Positions 19,206 to 29,994 of a stretch of 64,000 nucleotides of DNA are shown piece after piece. The position numbers and the translations under genes are program-made. The notes under the pieces are model-generated. The model did no database searches. It was not told where the DNA came from and worked only from the letters and a program-made list of their open reading frames with translations. How positions within the stretch are numbered: position 1 is the first letter of the stretch; each line of letters begins with the position of its first letter. Source of the DNA: an uncultured Schlesneria sp. (GTDB taxonomy: Bacteria; Planctomycetota; Planctomycetia; Planctomycetales; Planctomycetaceae); NCBI GenBank assembly GCA_903899985.1, contig CAIULL010000113.1:119229-183228 (forward strand), in the 5' to 3' direction.

Positions 19206-21893
19206 ATGACAGTTCCGCTCGAACAATTCATCAAACGGCTGGAAGAAAGCGGGATTATCGCAGGCGATACGCTAAAGGACTTTTTGCCCCCCAAAAGCGA
19301 CCCAAAGAATTCAGAGGAACTTGCCGCCGAACTGGTGCGAGTTAAGAAGCTAACGAAGTTCCAGGCTGAAGAAGCGTCGAAGGAATCTGGCATTTCCGTG
19401 GTACTGGGTAACTACGTACTGTTGGAAAAAATTGGGGCCGGAGGGATGGGGCAAGTGTTCAAAGCCAGGCATCGACGAATGGATCGATTGGTTGCGGTGA
19501 AATTGTTGCGAACCTCAACCATGAATGACACAGAATCGATCGCCCGGTTCGAACGAGAAGTCAAAGCGGTCGCAAAGATTAGTCACCCGAATATCGTTGA
19601 CGCGCACGATGCCGACTGTGCTGATGGCGTTCATTTTTTGGTAATGGAATTGGTTGAGGGCAGCGATCTTGCGGTCATTGTCAAACGTCAGGGACCGGTT
19701 CCGATTGATCGAGCAGTAGATTACGTGTTGCAAACGGCCAGGGGATTGGCGGCAGCCCACGCGCAAGGGATCGTCCATCGTGATATCAAGCCAGGAAATT
19801 TACTGCTCGACAAAAATGGAACAGTCAAGATTTTGGATATGGGATTGGCTCGGCTGAATCATGAGGGCGATGGTGCAGTTCCTGCGGAACTGACGGGGAC
19901 CGGGATGATCATGGGGACCGTGGATTTCATGGCACCCGAACAAGCGCTGGATTCTAAAACCGCCGATGCGAGAGCGGACATCTATTCATTGGGTTGTACG
20001 CTTTATTTTCTGCTGACGGGAAAAACTACTTACGAAGGGGACACGATCATGAAAAGGCTGCTGGCGCACCGAGAGCGGCCAATTCCGTCGCTACGGTCGA
20101 TTCGTCCTCAAGTCCCGCAACAACTTGAGGACGTTTTTAAGAAGATGGTTGCCAAGAAAGTTGACGACCGCTATCAGACGATGACCGAAGTGATCGCCGC
20201 GTTGAAAAACTGGGGCGTTGTTCCTGGGGCAAATTCAGACACGCAGCAATTACACGCTGATTTGACGCGAGTGATTGAAACGGATTCAGGCCTGGCGTCG
20301 CTGGCGACAATTCCCGCCGATCAAATTGTCTCAGATCAATACGGCACCTTAGTACAAGCCGCCCTTGAGCGCACGATACTGTCCGAGAACTATGATAACG
20401 CATCCGAATATCGCGGAAATCGAAACGGCCGCGACGAAATCACGTCCATTGACCACGGGAAGCCGCCGGCCAATGGAACGAAGCGAATGATATTAATTGG
20501 AGGAGGACTTGTTGGCCTGTTGATGTTGTTTGCCGGATTGGTTGTGAACTTGAAGACAAAGGACGGGACATTGGCTGTCACTGTGAATGAACCGGACGCA
20601 GAGGTGCAGGTCCTTAACGAATTGGGGAAGGTTGAAATTACCCAAAAGGGCGAAAAGAGCCCAATCTCCATTTCCGTCGATCCCGGCAAACACAGGTTGC
20701 TGGTGCAGAAAGACGGATTCAGTGTCTTCGGTCAGGATTTCGAGATCGTTTCTGGAGGGAAACAGCAAATTACGGCAAAACTGGTCCCTCTCGAAGCGAA
20801 GCCATCGGTCGTCGAAATGAAGCCCGCTTTGCCAGCGGGGACTAAAACGGCATTGGCTTTTGAAACACCAGAGTTTGATCAATGGGTCAAGAATGTTAAA
20901 GCGCTACCGGCTGTGAAGCAGGTTGATTCGGTCGCCAAGAAGTTGATGGAACTGAACCCCGGCTTTGATGGAAAATTACAACCAGCATTCGATGGCGACG
21001 CGGTGACGACCTTAACTTTTTTAACAGACAATGTGGTGGAACTATCGCCCGTGCGAGCGTTGGACAAGCTGAAGATTCTTAACTGTCAAGGTAGCGAAAA
21101 GGGGCAGGGGCGATTATCCGACCTCACTCCACTTCAAGGAATGTCTCTGGAATTTCTTTATTGCAACATGAATGACGTACGGGATCTTTCACCGCTTAAG
21201 GGAATGCCATTAGAGGTGTTGTCAGTCGCTCACACGAACGTATCAGACCTTTCGCCCCTGAGAGAAATGCCTCTGAGAGAACTTTATATCTCAGACACGC
21301 CAGTGCCTGATCTTTCGGCAATTAAGGGTATCCCGTTAACAAAATTGCAATGTAATTTAATGCCCCAGATCACGGATCTTTCTCCGTTGACCGGAATGCC
21401 TCTGACGATTCTTGAATGCTTTGTAAATCAGATTTCGGACCTCTCTCCACTGAAGGGAATGCAACTGACCGAGCTTTATTGCTCGAACAATAGCGTTTCG
21501 GATCTATCGCCGTTAAATGGGATGCCTCTCAAGAAGTTAGGCGTTCTAGCGACAAACGTCTCTGACTTGTCACCGCTCAAAGGAGCGCCTCTTACGGAGA
21601 TAAATTGCAGCTACACGTCAGTCATCGATATTTCTCCGTTGAAAGGGATGAAACTGAATGCGCTCATCTTTGTATCAACCGCGATTTCCGATCTTTCACC
21701 GTTAGAGGGAATGGAATTAACCCGCGTGGGCTTATCCCCGAATAAAATCACAAAAGGTCTTGATGTCATCCGGCAAATGAAGTCGATAAAGCACTTTGCA
21801 ACCGAAAAAAACTTCAAATGGGAAGAACACTTGCCGCCGGACGAATTCTGGAAGAGATACGACGCCGGTGAATTCAACAATCCGGCTCAATAG
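19206..21893 (+). CDS. serine/threonine protein kinase with PEGA-like and leucine-rich-repeat C-terminus
   Basis: [43 protein letters not shown]; single TM at about aa 430-450; PEGA-like [11 protein letters not shown]..; then about 11 repeats of [22 protein letters not shown]. Confidence 0.92.
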   Translation: MTVPLEQFIKRLEESGIIAGDTLKDFLPPKSDPKNSEELAAELVRVKKLTKFQAEEASKESGISVVLGNYVLLEKIGAGGMGQVFKARHRRMDRLVAVKLLRTSTMNDTESIARFEREVKAVAKISHPNIVDAHDADCADGVHFLVMELVEGSDLAVIVKRQGPVPIDRAVDYVLQTARGLAAAHAQGIVHRDIKPGNLLLDKNGTVKILDMGLARLNHEGDGAVPAELTGTGMIMGTVDFMAPEQALDSKTADARADIYSLGCTLYFLLTGKTTYEGDTIMKRLLAHRERPIPSLRSIRPQVPQQLEDVFKKMVAKKVDDRYQTMTEVIAALKNWGVVPGANSDTQQLHADLTRVIETDSGLASLATIPADQIVSDQYGTLVQAALERTILSENYDNASEYRGNRNGRDEITSIDHGKPPANGTKRMILIGGGLVGLLMLFAGLVVNLKTKDGTLAVTVNEPDAEVQVLNELGKVEITQKGEKSPISISVDPGKHRLLVQKDGFSVFGQDFEIVSGGKQQITAKLVPLEAKPSVVEMKPALPAGTKTALAFETPEFDQWVKNVKALPAVKQVDSVAKKLMELNPGFDGKLQPAFDGDAVTTLTFLTDNVVELSPVRALDKLKILNCQGSEKGQGRLSDLTPLQGMSLEFLYCNMNDVRDLSPLKGMPLEVLSVAHTNVSDLSPLREMPLRELYISDTPVPDLSAIKGIPLTKLQCNLMPQITDLSPLTGMPLTILECFVNQISDLSPLKGMQLTELYCSNNSVSDLSPLNGMPLKKLGVLATNVSDLSPLKGAPLTEINCSYTSVIDISPLKGMKLNALIFVSTAISDLSPLEGMELTRVGLSPNKITKGLDVIRQMKSIKHFATEKNFKWEEHLPPDEFWKRYDAGEFNNPAQ

Positions 21894-22108
21894 TGTGGTG
21901 GTCGTTCGTCGATGGGTTCGCGTTGTTCGTCAATTTCGGTCGCAAGGACCAGTCGCCGCTCGAGCTTTGACATCTGATCGCGTGTGGTCTTCAGTTCGGC
22001 TTGAACCGCAAGCAGTACGGAATGCATCTGTTCCAATTCGTGTTCCAGATGGGCCACTGTCATTTCGAGCCGGATGATACGGTCTGACGGATCAGGTACG
22101 GACATCAT
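21887..22108 (-). CDS. slyX: SlyX-family protein
   Basis: [45 protein letters not shown]...[11 protein letters not shown], SlyX-like coiled coil ending in PPHY. Confidence 0.8.
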   Translation of the reverse strand: MMSVPDPSDRIIRLEMTVAHLEHELEQMHSVLLAVQAELKTTRDQMSKLERRLVLATEIDEQREPIDERPPHY

Positions 22109-22117
22109 TAACGTGTC

Positions 22118-23464
22118 TCAGTCTTTCGTTCGAATTTTCAGTGTCGAGGGAATACCAAACTTTGGAACCAGCGTGATCTGTGGATTCAACTCAATCCGTG
22201 CATCGTTTTCGGTGGTGAAAAAGTACTTCTGACCGACCGCGGGGAGGATGATCGCAGCTTCCATTAAAGCGAAAGTATTGCCGATGCAGGCTCGCGCGCC
22301 ACCACCGAATGGATAGTAGGCATACTTGGGGATACGCTTGGCGAGTCCATCTTCCCATCGTTCAGGAAGAAACTGTTCGGGGTTAGGGAAGTAGCGCGTA
22401 TCGCGGTGATTAACCCATTGGCTCATGAAGATCGTGCAGCCCTTTTTGACACGATAACCACCCAGTTCAAGATCTTGCGTTGCTTCGCGGCCGAGAAGAT
22501 AGACTGGGGGATAGATTCGCATGGCTTCGGTAATGACGGCGTCGGTATACGGCAGGTTGGGAAGATCGTCAGCAGTTGGAGTACGACCTGTCAAAACCCG
22601 ATTCCATTCGGCCACCAACTTTGCTTCAACCTGAGGATGTTTTGAAATCAGGTACCAACTCCACGAGAGCGTCAGCGCTGTCGTTTCGTGGCCTGCGAGA
22701 TAAAGAGTCATCATTTCATCACGCAATTGCCGGTCTGACATTCGCGTTCCATCCTCGTCTTGAGCGGCGATGAGGCGGGACAGCAGGTCGTTGCCCGGCT
22801 GGGTTCTGGCTCGACCTGCCGCGATGAATCCATCGACGACGTCATAAAGTTCCTTGACCGACCGATTCAGCGTTCGATTGGAACCTATAGAAATCCACAA
22901 TGGCAACTTGACTACGTGACGGAACCGGAGGCTCATCAGATCGAACGCCAGTCGTAAGGTTTCCGTGAACCGGGTGCGATCACCGACATCATCAAGATCG
23001 AACAAAGTTTTGAGCGCGATTGCGCTGGTCAGCCCGCTGAATTCGTCGTGAATATCGACTAGCGATCCTGATTTCCATTTTTCGAGCATGTGATCCGTTA
23101 AATCGGCCATGACCGGGGCATATGATTGAACCCGTTGTTTGAGAAACGCCGGTTGGCTGAGTCGTCTTTGTCGCAGCCAGAAATCTCCCTCGCTCGTGAC
23201 CAGGCCATTTCCCAGAACCGGCTTGTAAGCCCGGGCCCCGAAGTGCTTGATATAGTATTTGGCATCCGTTACCAGCACTTGTTCGATCAGATCGGGGTTG
23301 GTAATCAGGAAGATTCGTCGGGGCCCCAGCCGGAAACTGGAAATGTCACCATATTCCTTTGCCACTTTCAGGAAGAAGTCGAGTCGACCTGCGCCGAATT
23401 GACTGAGACTTCCTCCAATCAACGAGCCTTTCGGGCCGGGTGGTAACCCTGTTGACCGCAGCAT
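22118..23464 (-). CDS. cytochrome P450
   Basis: AGHETTALTLSWSWYLI (I helix), EAMRIYPPVYLLGREA (ExxR), YYPFGGGARACIGNTFALMEA (heme loop). Confidence 0.95.
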   Translation of the reverse strand: MLRSTGLPPGPKGSLIGGSLSQFGAGRLDFFLKVAKEYGDISSFRLGPRRIFLITNPDLIEQVLVTDAKYYIKHFGARAYKPVLGNGLVTSEGDFWLRQRRLSQPAFLKQRVQSYAPVMADLTDHMLEKWKSGSLVDIHDEFSGLTSAIALKTLFDLDDVGDRTRFTETLRLAFDLMSLRFRHVVKLPLWISIGSNRTLNRSVKELYDVVDGFIAAGRARTQPGNDLLSRLIAAQDEDGTRMSDRQLRDEMMTLYLAGHETTALTLSWSWYLISKHPQVEAKLVAEWNRVLTGRTPTADDLPNLPYTDAVITEAMRIYPPVYLLGREATQDLELGGYRVKKGCTIFMSQWVNHRDTRYFPNPEQFLPERWEDGLAKRIPKYAYYPFGGGARACIGNTFALMEAAIILPAVGQKYFFTTENDARIELNPQITLVPKFGIPSTLKIRTKD

Positions 23465-23681
23465 GATTTCGCCCCCACGTCTAAGATCTGATGTGACCGA
23501 AATGCCGGTACAAACCCTACCAGCATTACAACTTGATCCAGAAAAGCGAAGAGTTTTGTGAATGATTGCGGCTTTGTAAACCTAGCGGGTATCATTAATC
23601 GGCGCTGGAGTTTTCCAGTGCAGGTTGAGCGGCAGGTGCCTCTCATGAAAAAGTAGACAGCGAGTACGAGGAAAAATCACT

Positions 23682-24689
23682 GTGTTTGGAACGATGGCGA
23701 TGGTAGGTGCGACCGGAGCGGTTGGTCGTATCATGTTGCAGCTTCTTGAAGAGCGACCGATGCTCGCAAAGACGTATCGGTTTCTCGCGTCGTCTCGAAG
23801 TGCCGGTTCCAAGCTAAAATTCAAAGGACAGGAATACACGGTCGAGTTACTGGAACCCGCAGCCTTCAAGGGGGTCGACGTCGTCATTGCCAGTACTCCT
23901 GACGAAGTCGCGGCCGAATTTCTGCCATACGCCGTACAAGCGGGTTGCAAGGTCATCGACGAATCCGGGTACTTTCGGATGGATCCCAACGTCGCGTTGG
24001 TCATTCCGGAAATTAATCCACAGGATGCGCTAAATGCGACGGGGATTATTTCCAGCCCGAATTGCTCGACCACTCAGATGGTGATGGCGCTCAAGCCACT
24101 GCACGATGCTGGAAGGGTGAAACGAGTCATCGTCAGCACGTATCAGGCTGTCAGCGGAGCCGGTCTGCAAGGGACAGAAGACCTGATTGAGGGGACCCGC
24201 GCGAACCTTGCGGGGACAAAGTATGAGCAGAAGGCGTTCAAGTCGCCGATCGCCTTTAACGCCATTCCGCAGATTGGTGGTTTCAAAGAACAGGGATATA
24301 CGAGCGAAGAAATGAAAATGGTCTACGAGACTCGAAAGATTCTCGGCGACGAATCAATTCAGGTCTCGGCAACGTGTGTTCGAATTCCCGTTGCCAATTG
24401 CCATAGCGAAACTGTTCTCGTTGAAACCGAGCGACCGATACCGGTCGAAGAAGCCAAGCGATTGTTCCGAGCATTCCCAGGTCTTCGCGTGGTTGATGAG
24501 GAGACGCATGGTGGCTATCCGATGCCCCACACCTCAACCGGCAGCGATCTGGTTTTCATCGGCAGAATTCGCAAAGACCTGACCAATCCCAATGGCTTAA
24601 TGTTCTGGTGTGTCAGTGACAACCTGCGAAAAGGGGCTGCGACAAATGCCGTCCAAATTGCAGAACTGTTAGCAATGCACCACAACTGA
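23682..24689 (+). CDS. asd: aspartate-semialdehyde dehydrogenase
   Basis: MAMVGATGAVGRIMLQLLEER, IISSPNCSTTQMVMALKPLHD, STYQAVSGAGLQGTEDL, NLRKGAATNAVQIAELL. Confidence 0.93.
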   Translation: MFGTMAMVGATGAVGRIMLQLLEERPMLAKTYRFLASSRSAGSKLKFKGQEYTVELLEPAAFKGVDVVIASTPDEVAAEFLPYAVQAGCKVIDESGYFRMDPNVALVIPEINPQDALNATGIISSPNCSTTQMVMALKPLHDAGRVKRVIVSTYQAVSGAGLQGTEDLIEGTRANLAGTKYEQKAFKSPIAFNAIPQIGGFKEQGYTSEEMKMVYETRKILGDESIQVSATCVRIPVANCHSETVLVETERPIPVEEAKRLFRAFPGLRVVDEETHGGYPMPHTSTGSDLVFIGRIRKDLTNPNGLMFWCVSDNLRKGAATNAVQIAELLAMHHN

Positions 24690-24709
24690 ATTTCGACGAT
24701 TTGATGACT

Positions 24710-24758
24710 CCGGGTTGTATTGCAACCCGGAAAAAATCCGGGGGCTAACGCCGCCCGG
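24710..24758. repeat. double palindrome, REP-like
   Basis: CCGGGTTG-tattg-CAACCCGG (24710-24730) followed by CCGGGGGCTAACGCCGCCCGG (24738-24758); followed by an A-tract, not a T-tract. Confidence 0.55.
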
Positions 24759-24824
24759 CTCGCCTTGATCGAAACTTAGATCGCTGCGCCATGCGATGCA
24801 GCTTGATTTCCAGAGCACCAAACT

Positions 24825-26099
24825 ATGCAGTCATTTCCGTATCGCGATGGCGAACTTTATTGTGAAGATGTCCCTGTGGCAAAGTTGGCCGAACAGTACG
24901 GCACACCGCTGTGGGTCTATTCAAAATCGTTTATCCTCGGTCAGTTGAAGCAGATTCAGAGTGCATTTGCCGAAGTCGATCCCGTCATTTGCTATTCGGT
25001 CAAAGCAAATTCGACCTTGGGAATTTTGAAGGTTGTTCGTGACGCCGGATGTAGCTTCGACGTCGTTTCGGGCGGCGAACTTTATCGCGTTAAAGCAGCC
25101 GGCGGCGACACGACGAAAGTCGTCTTTGCTGGGGTTGGCAAGACTGACGACGAAATTCGGTTTGCGCTGGAAAACGACATCCTGATGTTCGATGTCGAGA
25201 GCGAACAGGAACTCGACGCGATCGCAGACGTTGCCGGTTCGATGGGCAAAATCGGGCGCGTTGCCTTACGGCTTAACCCCGATATCGACGCCAAAACACA
25301 CGCCAAGACGACGACGGGCAAGAAGGGGAACAAGTTCGGAATGGACATCGAACGGTTCCGCGAACTGGCTGCCAAAGTCCTGAAGGACAAGCGATTGGCC
25401 TTGAAAGGGATTCACATGCACCTCGGTTCGCCAATTCTGACGACCGATCCTTACGCCGCAGCAGGCCAGAAGGCAATCGAAGTTGTCGAAGGTTTGCGAC
25501 GCGATGGCCACGATATCAACTGGATCAATCTGGGGGGAGGATTCGGGATCAGTTACCGCGGCAACGAAGGGTTGCCCGCATCTGCGTACGCAGAAGTGAT
25601 TGTTCCGGCTGTCCGCCAGGCGAAATGTCGACTGGCACTGGAGCCAGGCCGTTTTGTTGTCGGCAATTCGTGCGTACTGATCAGTCGAGTCGTCTTTTCC
25701 AAGCGAGAAGGTGGAAAGCTTTTCGTGATTCAGGACGGTGGGATGAACGATCTGATCCGTCCGGCGATGTACGATTCGTTCCATCGGGTTTGGCCGGTTA
25801 AGCCCGCCGTCGCGATGCCAGACAATGTTGAAGAAGAGATCGCTGGTTGCGAAAAAACAGACGTCGTCGGTCCGGTATGCGAGTCGAGCGATTATTTTGC
25901 AAAGGATCGATATCTGCCACCGATGAAACGTGGTGATCTGTTCGCAACATTCAGTGCGGGAGCCTACGGCACGGCCATGAGCAGCAATTACAACACGCGG
26001 CCGCGCGGAACAGAATTGCTGGTTGATGGAACGAACGTGACAGTGATTCGGCGCCGGGAGACGTATGCGGATCTGATCGCCCACGAAATCACCGATTGA
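24825..26099 (+). CDS. lysA: diaminopimelate decarboxylase
   Basis: [82 protein letters not shown]. Confidence 0.95.
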   Translation: MQSFPYRDGELYCEDVPVAKLAEQYGTPLWVYSKSFILGQLKQIQSAFAEVDPVICYSVKANSTLGILKVVRDAGCSFDVVSGGELYRVKAAGGDTTKVVFAGVGKTDDEIRFALENDILMFDVESEQELDAIADVAGSMGKIGRVALRLNPDIDAKTHAKTTTGKKGNKFGMDIERFRELAAKVLKDKRLALKGIHMHLGSPILTTDPYAAAGQKAIEVVEGLRRDGHDINWINLGGGFGISYRGNEGLPASAYAEVIVPAVRQAKCRLALEPGRFVVGNSCVLISRVVFSKREGGKLFVIQDGGMNDLIRPAMYDSFHRVWPVKPAVAMPDNVEEEIAGCEKTDVVGPVCESSDYFAKDRYLPPMKRGDLFATFSAGAYGTAMSSNYNTRPRGTELLVDGTNVTVIRRRETYADLIAHEITD

Positions 26100-26124
26100 A
26101 AGCCCTTTCACAGACAACGAACCA

Positions 26125-27312
26125 ATGACTTCAATCTCACAACGCGAAAGCGATGACCCGACTCATCACCCATCATCCGACGCGCGTGAAACAATTGTGA
26201 TTGGGATTGGAGGGATGGGTTCGGCGGCTTGTGTTGAGTTGGCTCGTCGTGGTGTGAATGTGCTTGGCATCGAGCAATTTCGATTGGGACACGATCGAGG
26301 AAGTTCGCACGGCGAATCGAGAATCATTCGCAAGGCCTACTTTGAACATCCTGATTATGTCCCGCTTTTGCATCGGGCTTATGAGTTATGGAATAAGCTG
26401 GAAAAAGATACGGGACGAAATCTGTTCCGCCCGACGGGACTTGTTCTTTCCGGACCTGCCGACGGTGAAACGATTCAAGGAGCAAGGCTTTCGGCAAAGC
26501 AACATGGTCTGGAACTGCAAAACTTTACCGCAGTCGAGGCGTCAAAACGCTTTCCTGGATTTGTGTTTCCCGCAGATCACGATGTCGCTTTCGAACCAGG
26601 TGCCGGAACGCTGCTTGTCGACGATTGCGTTCGGGCTCAGATTGACGAAGCCATTCGGATGGGTGCAACAATCGTCGATAACGAGAAGGTCGTCGACTGG
26701 TCATCGGACGGTCAATCGGTCAGCGTAAAAACCGATCGCAATGAGTACCACGCGAAATCATTGATTGTGACCGGTGGTGCCTGGGCCAGCGAATGTTTAC
26801 GCAGCCTTGGTCTGCCCCTGAACGTCGTACGCAAGTTTGTCGGCTGGTTTCCATGTGATTCCGCAAACTTCTTGGAAAATCGTGGATGTCCGACGTTTTA
26901 TTTCGAGATGCCACACGGGACGTTCTACGGGTTCCCGAGTTTCGACGGAACAATGGTCAAGGTCGCTGAACATTCGGGCGGGGAGCCGGTTGATGACCCG
27001 TTGACCGTCGATCGGGAATGTCATCCGAGTGACTTTATTCGGTTAAATTCGTTTTTGACCCAGTGTCTTCCCGAGGTCAATCCCGGTCCCGTACGTCATT
27101 CCATTTGTCTTTATACTCGGACGCCAGACCAGCATTTTGTGATAGACCTTCATCCTGAATGGAAAAACGTCGCGTTCGCGGCTGGTTTTTCAGGTCATGG
27201 TTTTAAGTTCTGTCCGGTTGTGGGTGAGGTCCTGGCTGACTTGATCCAGCAAGGAGAGACCTCATTGCCGATCGAATTTCTTTCACGTAAACGTCCGTCA
27301 CTGCTCGTCTGA
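26125..27312 (+). CDS. FAD-dependent oxidoreductase, N-methyl-tryptophan/sarcosine oxidase family
   Basis: ETIVIGIGGMGSAACVELARRGVNVLGIEQFRLGHDRGSSHGESRIIRKAYFEHPDYVPLLHRAYELW; VVGEVLADLI. Confidence 0.88.
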   Translation: MTSISQRESDDPTHHPSSDARETIVIGIGGMGSAACVELARRGVNVLGIEQFRLGHDRGSSHGESRIIRKAYFEHPDYVPLLHRAYELWNKLEKDTGRNLFRPTGLVLSGPADGETIQGARLSAKQHGLELQNFTAVEASKRFPGFVFPADHDVAFEPGAGTLLVDDCVRAQIDEAIRMGATIVDNEKVVDWSSDGQSVSVKTDRNEYHAKSLIVTGGAWASECLRSLGLPLNVVRKFVGWFPCDSANFLENRGCPTFYFEMPHGTFYGFPSFDGTMVKVAEHSGGEPVDDPLTVDRECHPSDFIRLNSFLTQCLPEVNPGPVRHSICLYTRTPDQHFVIDLHPEWKNVAFAAGFSGHGFKFCPVVGEVLADLIQQGETSLPIEFLSRKRPSLLV

Positions 27313-27428
27313 TGGTGAACCGTCGGAAGCAACAGGTTGTCTCAGGGTTCGAGTCGTGCGACTCGGGTTCCTTTTATTTCCCGGTGAAACCTCTTCATCT
27401 CAACCATGATACTTTTTGGTTTGAATCA

Positions 27429-28211
27429 ATGAACTCATCGTCGCCCCAGCGGTTTGATGCGATCGCATCGAACTATGCCACCAGCGAGGTCCACAGGAGC
27501 AGCCCCACACTTGCCCGCTTGCATGAACTGGTGCCTCACGTCCAGTCTGTTTGCGACATCGCCAGCGGCGCAGGGCATACGGGGTTGAGTTTTGCCGGGA
27601 TTGCATCACGAATTGTCGCTGTTGATCCCGCACCCAATATGCTCGCGCAAGTTCGGGATTTGGCGTCGAAACGGTGCGTTACGGTCGAAACGGTTGAAGC
27701 CTATGCCGAATCAATTCCGTTGCCGTCATCTTCCTTTGATCTGGTCGTTTGTCGATTGGCGGCTCACCATTTTTCGGACCTGCCGAAAGCGATGTCGGAA
27801 ATGACCAGGCTGGCCAAGCCGGGTGGATTTGTGGCGGTCATCGATATGGAAGGGGACGAAGACGCCGATTTGGACGCACTCAATCATGAGATCGAAGTCC
27901 TGCATGATCCAACGCATGTCCGCTCCTGCACCGCAAAGCATTGGCAGGAACTCTTTGCAGCGAACGGCCTGCATGTGGAAGCTTGCGAAAATCGCTGCCG
28001 CGAGATTCCCGGCGGTTTGACGATCAAACGATGGTGCGAACTGGGTGACAGCGGTGGGGAGGCATTGCAATCAATTCAAGATCGATTGGCGTGCGTCCCG
28101 CCGGAATGGCTCTCGCAACTTGAGATCACAATCGACGCTGACGGAGGATTTCGCATTCCGGTGCGGACGCTGCTCATCTTTGGGCGGAAGCCTGTCGAAA
28201 CCGGTCAGTGA
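27429..28211 (+). CDS. class I SAM-dependent methyltransferase
   Basis: VCDIASGAGHTGLSFAG, VAVDPAPNMLAQVRDLA, FDLVVCRLAAHHFSDLPKAMSEMTRLAKPGGFVAVID. An upstream start at 27312 (TGATG overlap with the oxidase) is possible. Confidence 0.88.
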   Translation: MNSSSPQRFDAIASNYATSEVHRSSPTLARLHELVPHVQSVCDIASGAGHTGLSFAGIASRIVAVDPAPNMLAQVRDLASKRCVTVETVEAYAESIPLPSSSFDLVVCRLAAHHFSDLPKAMSEMTRLAKPGGFVAVIDMEGDEDADLDALNHEIEVLHDPTHVRSCTAKHWQELFAANGLHVEACENRCREIPGGLTIKRWCELGDSGGEALQSIQDRLACVPPEWLSQLEITIDADGGFRIPVRTLLIFGRKPVETGQ

Positions 28212-28308
28212 TTAAGTTCAACGATTACTCGCACGCGAACGAGGACGCTGTTAATGTGATTGCGACGATTACCACGATGTTCCAATTCTTTTCTTCCTAG
28301 AAACACTT

Positions 28309-29424
28309 ATGCGAACAAACATTGCACGTCGGTCTCTGATCGCCATGCTCAGCGTAGTGTCCGTCTCTTTCTTTTCGGCTAACGCTTCAGCTTGCACTCG
28401 CGTGTTGTATATCGCCAAAGACGGCACGGTGATTACCGGCCGCTCGATGGATTGGGGCGAAGACTTGAAGTCGAACATGTGGGTGCTGCCTCGCGGAATG
28501 AAACGCGATGGAATGGGCGGCAAAAACAGTGTCAGCTGGGAGTCAAAATACGGAAGCCTGATTGTGACTGGCTATGACATTGGGACCAGCGAGGGAATGA
28601 ACGAAAAGGGATTGGTTGTCAATATGCTCGCGCTCGCCGAGTCAGATTATGGCAAGCCACCGGAAGCAACTAAGGTAATTTGCCTGAGCACGTGGGCGCA
28701 ATACATCCTCGATAATCATGCGACCGTGGCTGAAGCGGTTGCGGATCTGAGGAAAGAGACCTTTCAGGTGCAGACAGTGGTACTGCCAACTGGCAAGCCC
28801 GCGAATATGCACCTCGCGATCTCTGATTCGGCAGGAGATTCAGCCGTCTTCGAATACGTGATGGGAAAACTGATTATCCACCACGGCAAGCAATTTAAAG
28901 TCATGACCAACTCGCCGATTTATGACAAACAATTGGCCATTATGGAATATTGGAAAGAGACTGGCGGCTTAACGAAGTCATTGCCGGGCACCTCTCGTGC
29001 TGCAGACCGGTTTGTGCGGGCGACTTTTTTGCTGGAAGGAATCCCGACGGAAGCAAAACCTCAATACATCACGGGTGTCGCGGGTCAGAAATTCTATTTT
29101 CAGGCGATGATGTCAGTACTGTCGGTCATGCGAAGCGTTGGTACGCCGCTGGGAATTGATGTCGACAATCAACCCTGGGTCTCGTCGACAATCTGGCGCA
29201 CGGTCAGCGACAGTACCAACCGAATTGTGTTGTTCGACTCGGCGACTACGCCAGCAACGTTCTGGGTCCGTCTCGATGATCTGGACTTGAAGCCTGGCGC
29301 ACCTGTAAAGAAGTTAGAACTCGTTGGTGGGAAGGCCTACAGCGGGAACGCGGCAGACAAATTCGTTGATGCGGCAGCTTTTAACTTCGCCTCGCTCGGC
29401 GGGAAATACGAAGCGATAAAGTGA
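28309..29424 (+). CDS. linear amide C-N hydrolase (choloylglycine hydrolase/penicillin V acylase family)
   Basis: Signal peptide then ACTRVLYIAKDGTVITGRSMDWGEDLKSNMWVLPRGMKRDG; mature N-terminal Cys as in Ntn hydrolases of this family. Confidence 0.9.
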   Translation: MRTNIARRSLIAMLSVVSVSFFSANASACTRVLYIAKDGTVITGRSMDWGEDLKSNMWVLPRGMKRDGMGGKNSVSWESKYGSLIVTGYDIGTSEGMNEKGLVVNMLALAESDYGKPPEATKVICLSTWAQYILDNHATVAEAVADLRKETFQVQTVVLPTGKPANMHLAISDSAGDSAVFEYVMGKLIIHHGKQFKVMTNSPIYDKQLAIMEYWKETGGLTKSLPGTSRAADRFVRATFLLEGIPTEAKPQYITGVAGQKFYFQAMMSVLSVMRSVGTPLGIDVDNQPWVSSTIWRTVSDSTNRIVLFDSATTPATFWVRLDDLDLKPGAPVKKLELVGGKAYSGNAADKFVDAAAFNFASLGGKYEAIK

Positions 29425-29556
29425 CCTGCATCAGATGAGAATTCTGCGGTGAACGGGGCCGACAGGAGGGTAGAACCAAATGCTCTTACTGCATCCGTCA
29501 ATAAAATAACCCTGTCACTGTTACGATAATAAATGGTGAGCCGGCAAGTCACGCTG

Positions 29557-29715
29557 TCACGAATCGACGTGAAGGGCATGGCTTAAGGTGAGACGCTTGC
29601 GCTCGATCGGTAGCGACTTCGACATTTGTTGAGCAACCGATGCCAGCTTTCTGCCGATTTCACTTGTGATCTGGGTAGGATCTAAGGGCAAAAGATTAGG
29701 GAGAAGATGCGCCAT
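29557..29715 (-). CDS. small hypothetical protein (52 aa)
   Basis: My translation: MAHLLPNLLPLDPTQITSEIGRKLASVAQQMSKSLPIERKRLTLSHALHVDS, with AGAAGGA upstream. Below the 60-aa ORF-track cutoff. No family recognised. Confidence 0.3.
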   Translation of the reverse strand: MAHLLPNLLPLDPTQITSEIGRKLASVAQQMSKSLPIERKRLTLSHALHVDS

Positions 29716-29994
29716 TTTGGATTTTCCTTCTATTTTAATAGTTATTTCGAGATCGTTAAGACCACACGGTTTTGCAAACGACGAAAATCAGCTCGAATTA
29801 ATGAAGGTAATGTTCCGAAATGGAATCTCGAAAGCTTGATGGGAATCCGCCAGGCCAAGCAGTTTTGTCGTGAGACGGAGACACTCTTTCCCAGAATATA
29901 AAATGATATGGGGACTCCAGAGCGAATCAGCAGAGTCGCTCGACGCATAATAGCCCTTTTGCATTAACACTAACTCATCGGAAATCAAATCTCT

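Noticed and set aside
24710-24730. rho-independent terminator for asd
   Set aside because: The hairpin is followed by AAAAAA, not a T-tract, on the + strand, and it is paired with a second palindrome; treated as REP-like instead.
25266-26117. 283-aa antisense ORF over lysA
   Set aside because: The opposite frame of a clear LysA; composition is typical of antisense shadow ORFs and no family motif was seen.
27346-27372. GGTTCGAGTC..GACTCGGGTTCC as a tRNA T-arm or terminator
   Set aside because: No acceptor or anticodon arms around it, only a 6-bp stem, and it may lie inside the methyltransferase ORF if that starts at 27312.
29707-29988. Three small overlapping ORFs as a truncated gene or transposon remnant
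   Set aside because: No recognisable motif in any frame; only the 29557-29715 ORF has a plausible SD and is listed at low confidence.
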